Positions 12,786-24,700 of a DNA stretch of 64,000 nt are shown here, in pieces (the first letter of the stretch is position 1; every line of letters begins with the position of its first letter). Source of the stretch: Ooceraea biroi (Eukaryota; Arthropoda; Insecta; Hymenoptera; Formicidae); contig NC_039506.1 of NCBI RefSeq assembly GCF_003672135.1, forward strand, positions 1,178,001 through 1,242,000. The letters are read 5' to 3'. The notes under the pieces are model-generated. The model ran no database searches and had not been told where the DNA came from. It saw only the letters and a list, made by a program, of their open reading frames with translations. Position numbers and translations under genes: made by a program.

Positions 12786-15700
12786 TTGGCGTCGGCGTCG
12801 GCTCGTTTCGTTTCATTTCATTTCATTTCTTGAGCCAGTCGGCCCTCAGTGGCTCGTCGACGTTCGAATCGTGACTTCGGCATCGACCGCGATCAGCCGT
12901 GCTCCGTGATCGCGCTAATATATTGCACAGGTTACACGGAACTTGATCCAGAAGATTCGAGCTTTTCCGTTGTATAAAATCACGAGTAGCGCGATATGTC
13001 TTCATTACGTCCGACTTTCTTGGGCGACGAGACAAACTAGTCGTTTAATTATTTATCCATTTAATCAATCCGTTTATGAAGTTCAGAATTTGACGTCGAA
13101 TTATTCGATAATTCGCGGTGAATGGGCACGCGTGACTGCGTGTGAGTGTGTGTGGCATGTAAATTCGATCATCGTGATGCAGTCAGAATATTATATATAT
13201 GTAATAGAGATCGTGAAGTTCTTGTTGATGTGAGATAACACCGATTCTCAGCATCGTGGTCAAGACTGCAATTTAATTAAGCTGCGATTCGCGCGCGTAA
13301 CACGAGGCGGAAACGAATTGGATTGTTGGTTCTACCGTGACAATCGTGAGAGAAGGTCGCGTAGGCGATACGATGAAGATAGATGAAAGCGAGAATGAGT
13401 CTGTGAAACGTGAGTCAACATTAACATACCGCTATCTCCAGCATTATGCACATTGCGTAATATGTAACGTAACATAAATCTGTCAGCGCAATATAATGTT
13501 CACGTTCACGAGAATCTAATTAGTCTCTATCTAATTAGTGCAAATAAATGATAGCCGGAGCTTGTGAGTGCAGCTGTTGATCTTACAGATTCGCTATTTT
13601 GTAACACATAATAATAATAATGACAGTATGCATGTATGTTGTGTATCGCACAATTTATATATTTATATACTTTTTATTATGTATTTATAAGCCCAGTCAT
13701 AAATAACTTCCCACGCAGGTAATAAATATAGACGTGTAGACAGCTGCTTCTCAAAACAAAATTCTCTACTTGCGACTACTATTACGGCAGCGTTATACAA
13801 TAGAGATTTACAAGTCTGAATATCATTTGTTTTATTTTACAAAGTTCCAAAAACATTCGAATCACGTAAGATTGTACAAGTGTCTTAAGTAAGTTTACTA
13901 CACCTCGTGACACATGCATCTTAAATTCTGACATATTTATAAGTAGAATTCCTGAAAGAAATATTGCAATTCATTTATGTATCTCTTTGATATATAATAG
14001 GAAAATTTTTAGTCTTCAGAAAAACAAAAGCAGACGACGTTTTACTTTATTCTTTTTTTCTTTTTATTTCATAAGAAAATACTTATTTATCGATTTATCA
14101 ATTATATATAATGACGTAATTATAATAGAAATAGTAGTAGAACGAAGAAATATATAAATTTATAAAAATGATTATAAAGAGAAGGAGGAAAAGAAAGAAA
14201 CTTATGATACAGTATTATTAATGATAATAATTTGCAGTTTTTAAACGTGTAACTTATTCGTTAAAATAAAGTTTTGTCTTACACCGGAATTGTACCGGAA
14301 GAAAATGTTACAATGTTAAAAACGCTATCATATTTGAATCGTTGTTTATTATTTGGAACGCCTACTGTTGTCAGTGATTGTACGAGGCAATTTGCCAAAA
14401 TCGTATCTCTGCCTCCGCATTGCCCATGATTCTTTGGCATTGAGATTTGCAAACAATTTGCGCTATTGACAAACAATTTCGCTCGGATTGTAATCGCAAA
14501 ATCGGTTTATGTGTTTTTTTTTCTTTCTTTTTCTACACTTGACCTTTCCGATCATGCACAATTAATTTTCTAGTGGAGAACTAGAAAAATAAACTTGAAG
14601 TTAGTATAAAATACTTAAAAAAAGAATTTAAGATAAGTCTCAACGATAATTGTACGAAAGAGCTCTCATGGACCAGATACAATATTTAAATCGAAAATAG
14701 AAAATGTGCGTAAATAAAATGTATACACGAGTTTTTGAAGCTAATAACACTGCAATGGACACGTGTGCTAACTCATTTAGCAATAGAAAATCACGAGCAG
14801 ATAGGAAATGCAAGGCGAAAGGGATAAAGTGACTCGTGATCGTAATTCCTGGAGGACACGTTTAAATAGCCAGAACGTGCTATGTAATATTAATGCGTGA
14901 TACACGCCCGTTTTGCCGATCGCTTTATAGATGACTATAATTTATCGGTCCGGTTCATGGCTTTCAGATTGCTCGTATATCGCTTTAATTTTTACTTTGG
15001 TGGCCTTGCTACTTTCGTTCCGACGAAGCGTGCTACACGGTGGCTCGTGTCAGATTGATTATCACTTAATCAATCATTATTACAACCGTTTTTTCGCTCG
15101 TAACGGCACGACTATTACGAGAACGATAAAAGCGTCGTCAGAAAAGATAGTATCGCTTTTCATGATCAGCGAAACTATATTCTTCGGGAAAAAGTTTTGC
15201 CTTAATTCTGTTTTCTTCGGCGTCGTTGTGTTTACTCTGTTTCTCATTTCTGATCTGACGTCGGATGTGCTGATAAAAATATTCAAGAAACTCACACACG
15301 CGCGTACGCGCACATGTGTACAATGTACATGTACATGTGTAAAGATAATCGAGGTCATGCGGTTTGGAACTGGTTATAAGAGGGCCGATAAAGATATAAT
15401 TACTTGGAGACAGCTTTCGAAAAATTTCTGCATTTCTAAATTATTAAATGTGACGTCAAACATGTAACGAGCTCTATGTTCTACGAGTTTTCTAATCGCA
15501 AATCTTCCTTCTTGTTTCTTGATCTTTCTTGATCATAATGACCAATTTGTTTATTAATTGTTTTCCGCATTTTATCTCTTATATATTGTTTTACATTAAC
15601 AATTCTTTGCATTTGGTTGAACTTTGAGAGCATATGCCTTCTATTTGGAATTTATTATCCACATTTGAAAGAAAATACGTTACTTTTTATTACATATTGC

Positions 15701-18700
15701 ACTTTTCTTGTTAACTCATAAGGAAATTTGTCATAATACTTTATGAGTTATATAAATATGTTTTTCTTTATATTTTCAGAAAATGGTATCGAAAGCAGTG
15801 CTCAGCCTACAATTGTCAGAGCCCCCAGAGATAGGAGGAGGATCAATCAAAACGTAATATATTTTTATTTTACCTCTTTCAGCTACATGTGTTTAGGATA
15901 CATGCATGTATTTATAAAAAAAATAGACAAATTTACAGCTTGCATATAACTGCATGATAAGTTTAAAAGAGAAGATAAATTTTTATTTCAAGAACACGTT
16001 GTTCTAAGTTAGATAAGTTATTTATGCTAAAAATGACTATATTGCAGTTGTTTGCAAAGAGATAAGATGACAGTAAATAGTAATCTAGGTCAATAGTTTA
16101 ATAGATATAATATCATGCATGAAAAATCAAATTTCTGAATTTGATAAGAAATAAAATATATTTGATAAAAAATAAAAATATATATTTGAACAAACATTAA
16201 GAGATAGATGTTTGTTTCTTTATAGCTTATCACATTTTAGTGTATTATAATATTTAAGAAACATAATTATCGCTGTTTTATTGTAATTTTTATATTGTTA
16301 ATAACACAACTAATATTTTATGTGTTATACAACAGGCAAGTGATTTTTCGAACATTGGCGATTGGCCGACTTTAGGAAAGCAGACAGAGGTACGTATCGT
16401 TATTGAATTTTTATAATATTTATTATTTTTTACTATATATAATTCACTTACTATATATAGTATTTGTTATTTTTATTTAAGTTAAAAGATTGCATGTAAT
16501 AATAATTAGAATAATATAATTCCTGAGAAAATATATTTAAATTCTTATTCTTTGTCTGTTAAAAACGAAATATGTTATATATTGATTATTACATGATAAA
16601 TCACACGCAAAAACTAGAGCTTACAGATTTGTTCATGAATTTGTAAGTGTAAAATTTTGCTAGAGAAATATCAAATGTAATGTTGACGTCTTAGATAAAA
16701 GCTATTACGTCTGACATAATATGTTTAGCATTTGTACACGAACGCTTTTCATTTTAATTTATGATGACTATATCGCTTTTTTTTAAAGATTTATACAATA
16801 AATGATATTTTATTTTAGAGGAAAGCCATATCTTCGAAACAAAATGTTACTAACGGTGTTACTAACGGCGAGTCAAGCAACTCGAAAACGAATAGCACCA
16901 GCACAAACCTCGAAAATAGAGGCAAGGAGAATAAAGAACAAAACCACTGCCAGGATGATAACGATGAACAAACGGAAAACAATGAAAAGAAAAGGAAAGG
17001 TAAGTTTGTTCGTGCATTGGGAACTTCAGAGATAATAACGATATAATGAATCTCTTGTAAAGAGAGAGAGAGAGAGAGAGAGAGTAATCATATAGTCTTT
17101 TTGTTTTCAAATTATTTTCAATGAAGCTAAACAGAAACATTATCTTTAATATACAGTTGACGAGTCTGAGTCTGATACCATTTTTACAGTGAATAAACAA
17201 AAATGGGTTCCGTTAGACATCGACTTGTCGCAGAATCGTGGAAATTCGCGATCGCAGAGATATAACCACAGGGAGAGGAATGGCGAAGGTACAATTATTT
17301 ATATATATATATACATATAGTAATGGTGTCGCATCGATAACTGTAAATTAGACTTTAACATCAAAATAAGCGTATGATGATAACGAACATATTACGAATA
17401 ACAGTTGCGACATTGAATACAATGATTTTGTTGTAGCAAACGATGGTGAACACTGGCGTGAAAGAGATTATAACAGATCGTCAGGATACAATCAGCGAGG
17501 GCGCAATGGAAGAAATTATAGAAGTAGAGGACGGGGCGGACGCGACCGTGGTAATTTCAGACAGCGACACGAATACACGTACTACCCCACGGATTACACA
17601 CAGGTAATAATTTCTTGCTAATATTCGAAGTTTAAATTGTTGTCACCACAATTGCAATCTCCTTCTTCGACAATGATGTTAACATAAGTGGGAATCTATC
17701 TGATAATACCCATGATAGATAATAGCGATAGTAGATCTGAGAACTTTCAGAGTGAGGTACACTCGCAGACTTTTCTTCACGACAGGTATGGTGTAACGTG
17801 TTTCCTTTATCTTGCAGATGAAGTATGAGAACACAGACGCTGGGTACATGATACCTTATATGGGCACTTGCTACTTCAATGATCCGAATTATGTCGTCGC
17901 ATTGAAGGACTCGATAAGACAACAAATGTACGTTTCATACATTTCACATAATTCTTATATTTATTTCATCAACCTGATATTTCATGTAATGTATATACGA
18001 CTTGTGGGGTAACTGTTTTCTTCCTTTTTTTTGCAGAGAGTATTACTTTTCTGAAGAAAATCTCGTGAAAGATTTCTACCTCCGTCGTAGAATGGACGCT
18101 CAAGGATTTTTACCTGTTGTCTTGGTTGCCTCTTTCTCACGTGTACAAAGCTTAACGATGGATTTGCACTTGGTGTTAGAGTCTGTTCTAGAATCTGAAA
18201 AACTCGAAGTGATAGAGTTCGAGGATGGATACAAGGTATCGTAAACGCTTTTCATGTGTTTCGACGAAAAAATCGGCCGTACGTAAGCAGCATGGATCTC
18301 AAAGAGTAATCTAATACGTCATACAGATGTGTATTAGATCCAAGATTTGTGCTAAAGCAAATAGAAGAGGATTCGCTAACACCATTAGAACTTGTCTCAA
18401 GTTCGATGAATGGAGTTTGATAGTAGCCTCATTACACATATTTAATTATTCGAGAATATTTTCCTCACATTTATCTAACACACAGCGAATATCTCTAATA
18501 CTTGAATGTTTTTACTTTGCAGATTAGAACAAGATTTGATCCGTTAAAATGGCCCGTCTCGGAAGCGAGCTATTACGCTGCCAAATCAGAAGAATGTACT
18601 CCATCCTCGAACGAAGTAACGTTTCCTACTTGTGAAGATGCGTTTTACCCCTCCGCAAAGATTTTAACCACAGTACCCAATCCCCCAGTTCCCCTCGTTT

Positions 18701-21700
18701 ATATGGCGGGGCAGCGCAGTAAATCGCAGAGTACATCCTCGTCGATAAGCGAGACTTTAAATCCTGATGTACCGGAATTCGTGCCGATGGAATTAATGGG
18801 AAGGATCAATGATTTTCTTGCGGTGGATATGTGCGACGAGATGAATAATGAGAATCGATTTGTGAAGGAGAACACTGCCGAGGAGTCACCAAGTAGTGTA
18901 ATAATTGTCTTTGATAATAATCTTCTTGTGAAAATAGACAATGAACCAATCGCAGCGGGTTCCTCCTCCACTTCAAATAATGTGTTCGAGGGAGAAGTGA
19001 ACGAAGAAAAATCAGAATCGTCGAGTGATAATGCTTGGCAGGAGGTGAGACGAAGAGTCAAGCAATCGCACAAAGAGAGATCTGAAGAAAAAGAGAAGAT
19101 TGATACCACCAAGAACGTCGCACGGGAGGAACTGGATTTTCAATTTGACGAAGATTATGACATATCACCTCCGACTGGTCGTCATAACGCCTTTTCGGAA
19201 TGGTTAGTTTATTATGACGAAATTAATGATACTTGGTATTACTATTCGAATTGAATCTAACTAGAAATCATATCTCGACTGTTAATTGCTTAGGATTGAC
19301 TTTGATTATAAAGAAATTGGACTGTCCGAGGTACAACGAGTTTAGGGTTTGTAAATAATTTAATTAGACCTCTCTCTCCTTTCGTTTTATTATCTATTTC
19401 AAGGAAGAGATAGATAAAGTAGCTGGAGATGCTGATTTAAATATTTTAATACTTAGATTTTTTTGCTAATATTTTATATTACGATTATCCTGTGATATCA
19501 ATTTAAAACGTGCATGGTACTTGAGTAATCAGATTGTATTATCTGAATATTCGTTATTCGTTATTCGGATAATAGCTACATTAACAAAAATAAACTTGAC
19601 AATGTCAGCATCATTAATAAATTTTGAAACAATCTTTTCAACGGTGGAAAATTTCGTTACGGAAAAACGAAGTTTCCCCTCACATTATACACATTATACA
19701 CATTTATTGCTTTTATGTTTATTTTTGTTTTGACATAGATGTAAAAATGTTTTATAATAATAAGTGTTCTACATATAATTGTTTAGAAAATAAGAAGCAT
19801 ACATCTCACGCAAAATTTACATAAGACGCATCATGTATATTTACGCGACCAATCAACTTTCTATACACATTTTACACATACCATACACGTAGTAATACAA
19901 TGTTTTAGGAAATTCTCAATTAATTAACTCGCGTTAATTGTCAATGTTAAATCATAATCTGCTGCAAGTGCGAAATTTAAAGATCTTGAAACTTTATTAC
20001 TACAGATTATTGGAGTTCTGGAAATTGTGTAAAAAAAGAGTAAGAGAAAAAAATTAAAAATTTTTATGTAAATGTATCATGTCAAAAGCTTTTCTATACA
20101 AATTGTAATACCAAACAATTGTATGAACTAGATATAAGATAGATAAGATTCAATTATGATGTAGTTTTAGAAGGCAGATTTTAAAAATACATTAGTAAAA
20201 TTTTAATGTATAACTTGGTATCTATTACATCAAATAACTTGTTAATTACCATACTAATCATTAAATTTTTCTGAATATTGTTTCGTATGTATTATTATAA
20301 ACAGCTAACGTAGAAAACATTTGACACATACACACACAAAATATAACAACATACCGTTCTTTTTGTATAATTTTTGGACATCTAATAGCGTCAAGTTTTA
20401 TATTAAACTTTCTCTATTACAATTTTTTAATAGTCATGTTAAATGCGTATCTATTGACTTATACCTGACCATATTATATGCGCATTATGTAGTATAATAA
20501 CAAAAATTACATCATGATTTTAATTATATTTATCTCTATTGATAAATATAATTTATGTAACGACAAACGAATATTATGGCATTTGAAAAATTGTTTAAAA
20601 AAATGAATATTATGGCATCTGAAAAACTGTTAAAAAAAGGAAATTATAATCGATTACGTTTTTCAATAGCTCTTCTTGAATATCAAAATCATCATTTGGA
20701 AAAAGTTTATAATTTCCATATGTCTAAATTGATTTTTCTTATTATTTTACAAAAATAGTAAAATAAAGTACTAGAAGAGTGCATACTTGGTTTCTTCTTT
20801 TATTTTTATTTTATATGCAAGAGACGAAAATCTTAAGTGTACATAGAAAAGACTTAAAGTGTCGTATAATCTAGGTAATATGGCCCGAATATTCGAGCGT
20901 TTCGAATGTTACACACTTTGGGGTAGTATCCGTTTGGTTACTCACATAATTCTTTACAGGTCTGAGGATGATGAAGATTATCTGTCGGACAGAGATATTA
21001 ATAAGCTGCTTATCTTCACGCAGACCAGTTTTCCATCATCTAGAGCCCCAAAGCACGAGGGTTACGATAGAACAGGAGATTGGACTACTAGAGTGAAAAT
21101 AACTCAAGAATTAGAACAATTCATTAATGCTGAATTGTCTGATTATGCGCAAGAGCAAGTAAGGGAAGCAAGACAGTCAAAGTGTAAGATCATATTTCAT
21201 TTGTTAGGTACTTGCAAAATTATTGTAAGATCACAAATGTAACAGCGACTTAATAATCTTTTTCCTTAAATTACTTTTTAATTTTTAAGTGGTCATGCTT
21301 GAATCAGAATTAATAGTCAACAATGCATTTCGAATAAAACATCACATTTAAAGGAAAAAGTAGCTTGAAGGAAAAAAGTTGGCAAAATCACTGCTATACC
21401 CATTTGTAAATTTATGACGTTTTGCAAGCACTTAATACTTTGAGAAACTTATGAGTCTATTAATAAATAAACTAATATAATATTGATGTGCATTCTTACA
21501 GTAATGGCTCGTCCTCGTCTAGTGGAAGTTACAAAACAGTCAATATTGTTAGCCAGAAAAGATTTTGAGAAAATGGCACCGAAAGCCCCAAGAAAGGCGA
21601 ATCCAGAAGTTCCACCACCACCTCCTTTCGCTATAGAAGATTTTAGAAAGTCCGCAATCGGCCTCACCACCTCAGGTATATTTCAAGGCTTGAAACACTA

Positions 21701-24700
21701 ATTTTGTGAAATAAAAACCAGATCATTTGTAAAAGACATACTATAAAATTACGATATTTCTTCACAGCTTCCAAGTACAAGTCAAGACTTTTCAAAGAAA
21801 GATCACAAGCCGGAAAAGAATCGCTGAGCGAAAGGCCACGTGCAAAAGAGGGACTAAGAGTCGCACCTCGTTTCTTCGCCGTTGTGAAAGATAAGTCCGT
21901 TGATCCGAGAACACCACGAAAGAGAAAGACCCGTCATAGCAATAACCCTCCGGTGGAGCATCATGTTGGCTGGATCATGGACGTTCGAGAACATCGTCGA
22001 GGACATACTCAGGGTACGTAACGCCATAATTAAAGCTTTTAGCTTTAACCAATCTTTGATTGGTTCGTGTCAACTTCTATGACTAATCTGTTTTCGTGAG
22101 CGAAAACATGATGATATATTTATATATTTGTCTTCTTTTCCCGGCTGAAGAAGCTACCGTGTAGAAAGATTTCAATCTGAATAGAAATAATCGACAGAAA
22201 TATGAAAATCGAAATTTCGACGCATACTAAAATTTCTTTCTTGATATTTCAGAAGTAGCGCGGGCACGAGTCCTAATGAGGGCTACCTAGCGAACAGTTA
22301 CGGTAGCATGCCCAGTATCTGCGAACATCCCAGTCATGCATTGTTGAAGGAAAGTGGATTTACGCAGCAAGCATATCACAAGTATCGTTCACGCTGCCTG
22401 AAAGGTAAAAATCTCATCGTAAACATTTATATTTTTTTTAATATAACGTAACTTGAGTGATTGCGAAACGATGAGTCTTATTCTTTCCCCGGCTAAGAAA
22501 AATCGGTGCGGAAATATTTTAATCTGACTGTCATTCAAGTAAATCATAGATAGAATACTGAATTAAAATGTTCACTTACGCCATGTTTCATATCTTTCAG
22601 AGCGCAAACGATTAGGTATTGGACAATCGCAAGAAATGAATACTCTTTTCCGATTCTGGTCGTTTTTCTTGCGAGAGAATTTCAATCGTAGTATGTACGA
22701 GGAGTTCAGAACCATAGCCAAAGAGGATGCCTGCGAAGGATATCGATACGGATTGGAGTGTCTCTTCAGATTCTTCAGTTATGGCTTAGAAAAGAACTTC
22801 AGGCATGGATTGTACAAACATTTTCAGATGGAAACGATAGACGATTACAAAAATGGTAAGTTCAGATTTTCTTTCTATGCTATTTCGCTTCGGCACAAGT
22901 AGGTTGTTTAACTATGATTATATTAATAGTTAAACGGTTGATTTGTGCAAAAGCAAAATGTGTTCTTTCGCTAACACCATGAGGACATCTTTGTCCTGTG
23001 AATGGGGTTTGATAGTAGTAACACAACAAATAATTAATGAAAGTATCTATCAAAATGCACATTTGAATATATCATATTTTAATGTTGAGAGTTTATTTAT
23101 GACCCAGCTGGCAATATAAATTAATTTAATATACACGCAACGTTTCGGCCGTAGTTTTCGGCCCTTCTCAAGCGCTAATCTCTAACAATAAGTCACATTC
23201 TAAAAACAAATCAACGCAACTCAGTTACAAATGTTAGAATTGTTACACTTTATCACATCGCGATAAGTTATCAATTAATACTCACTTGCTGAACATGACT
23301 TATAATCAAATTAAAAATTGAAAATGAGAATCAGAGACACATGTGGTACAAGAACCCGCACATCTTCGAGGCACAATAGCTTCTGACTGCGTTATCGAAC
23401 TCCGCCACAACAACAAGTTTACGTGTGTATCAAAATATTATCGTATGTAGCCGGTAAATTTTCAGTGTCCTTTTGCGAATTGATAGCCTTATTGTTTCGT
23501 TTTATAAAGTACATTTCGGCAATCTCACGTTTTTTGAAGTGGTTTTCCTGGTGTAACACTGCTGCATCACACCATTCGAATTCGTGACCGTTTTCTATTT
23601 TAATAAGGCTATCAATTCGCAAAAGGACACTGAAAATTTACCGGCTACATACGATAATATTTTGATACACACGTAAACTTGTTGTGGCGAAGTTCGATAA
23701 CGCAGTCAGAAGCTATTGTGCCTCGAAGATGTGCGGGTTCTTGTACCACATGCGTCTCTGATTCTCATTTTCAATTTTTAATTTGATTATAAGTCATGTT
23801 CAGCAAGTGAGTATTAATTGATAACTTATCGCGATATGATAAATTGTAACAATTCTAACATTTGTAACTGGTTGCGTTGATTTGTTTTTAGAATGTGACT
23901 TATTGTTAGAGATTAGCGCTTGAGAAGGGCCGAAAACTACGGCCGAAACGTTGCGTGTATATTAAATTAATTTATATTGCCAGCTGGGTCATAAATAAAC
24001 TCTCAACATTGAATTACTGACTGGCTAATTATACACTTTTCGAATTATATCATATTTTATTGCATGCTTCTTGTTGAACCTCTCAAAACGATACTGAATA
24101 CTTGTCTTTGCAATATTAAAATTTTATTACTGTAAAATTGCTTTTCGAGATATTCTGTTTATATCGAATTTTTGTAAAACTCAAATCGTGTAATTTCGTC
24201 GGATAAACGACTAAGTAACTAATATTCAAGGTTGATTTTATTCTCAGAAAGACAGAATTTCGTATGGTCGATTTTATTATAAACTCTTTATCTTTCTGTA
24301 TGAGCAGTCGTTCCTCCATCATTTTTTTTTAATTGCAATGTGCTCAATTATTTATCATATTTTAATATTTTATATTATAATAAGATATTAATTAAATTTT
24401 CATTTGGATTAATAGGACAACTGTATGGATTAGAAAAATTTTGGGCATTTTTGAAGTATTACAAGGACTCTGATCAACTTCCCGTGGACTCTAGATTGCA
24501 AGAGTATCTATCAAAGTTCAAAAGTATCGAAGATTTTAGAGTTGTGGAAGTAAGTGTTATTATTAAATATTAAAATGCTGTTTTTATTAAACACTTCGTT
24601 CCAATAGAGCTCATAGTTGTATAAGATCCGTAATATATGTAACTTTCATGTCGTTCTTTGCAGCCTCAGATACACGAGATGTTCCAAGCTGCGGGGAAAC

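Larger units (their letters stand above)
6914..15779 (+). other. LARP1 intron 1 (8.9 kb): repeats and a possible second promoter
   Basis: Between exon 1 and exon 2 I find no intact gene. It contains a large inverted repeat (7139-8284) with a mariner remnant inside, two direct copies of a 150 bp segment (8389-8542 and 10007-10166), two MITEs (10719-10840 and 11554-11745), a hexamer minisatellite (12747-12804), and GC-richer islands near 9500-9960, 10270-10560, 11050-11800 and 12720-13400. The last of these precedes the candidate alternative first exon at 13373. From 13410 to 15779 the sequence is AT-rich with nothing I can name. Confidence 0.6.

Noticed and set aside
14931..15467. 178-codon open frame in LARP1 intron 1
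   Set aside because: No domain, erratic composition and a microsatellite-like ACGCGCGTACGCGCAC segment inside; it looks like chance.
16618..16745. A further H/ACA RNA in LARP1 intron 3
   Set aside because: A CTTACA/TTGTAAG hairpin, a GACGT..ACGTC hairpin and a terminal ACA are present, but hairpin 1 is too small, the H box is poor and the pocket matches no rRNA I know.
17289..17436. snoRNA in LARP1 intron 5
   Set aside because: ATGATGAT and a TGTCGC/GCGACA stem occur but there is no D box.
18523..19252. LARP1 ending at the stop just after exon 9
   Set aside because: The donor at 19203 and the acceptor at 20958-20959 rejoin the conserved SEW/SEDDEDYLSDRDINK linker in phase; the last 16 codons are intron read-through.
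23081..24010. CRISPR-like or LTR structure in LARP1 intron 14
   Set aside because: It is a single inverted duplication with a retroelement ORF fragment, not direct repeats.
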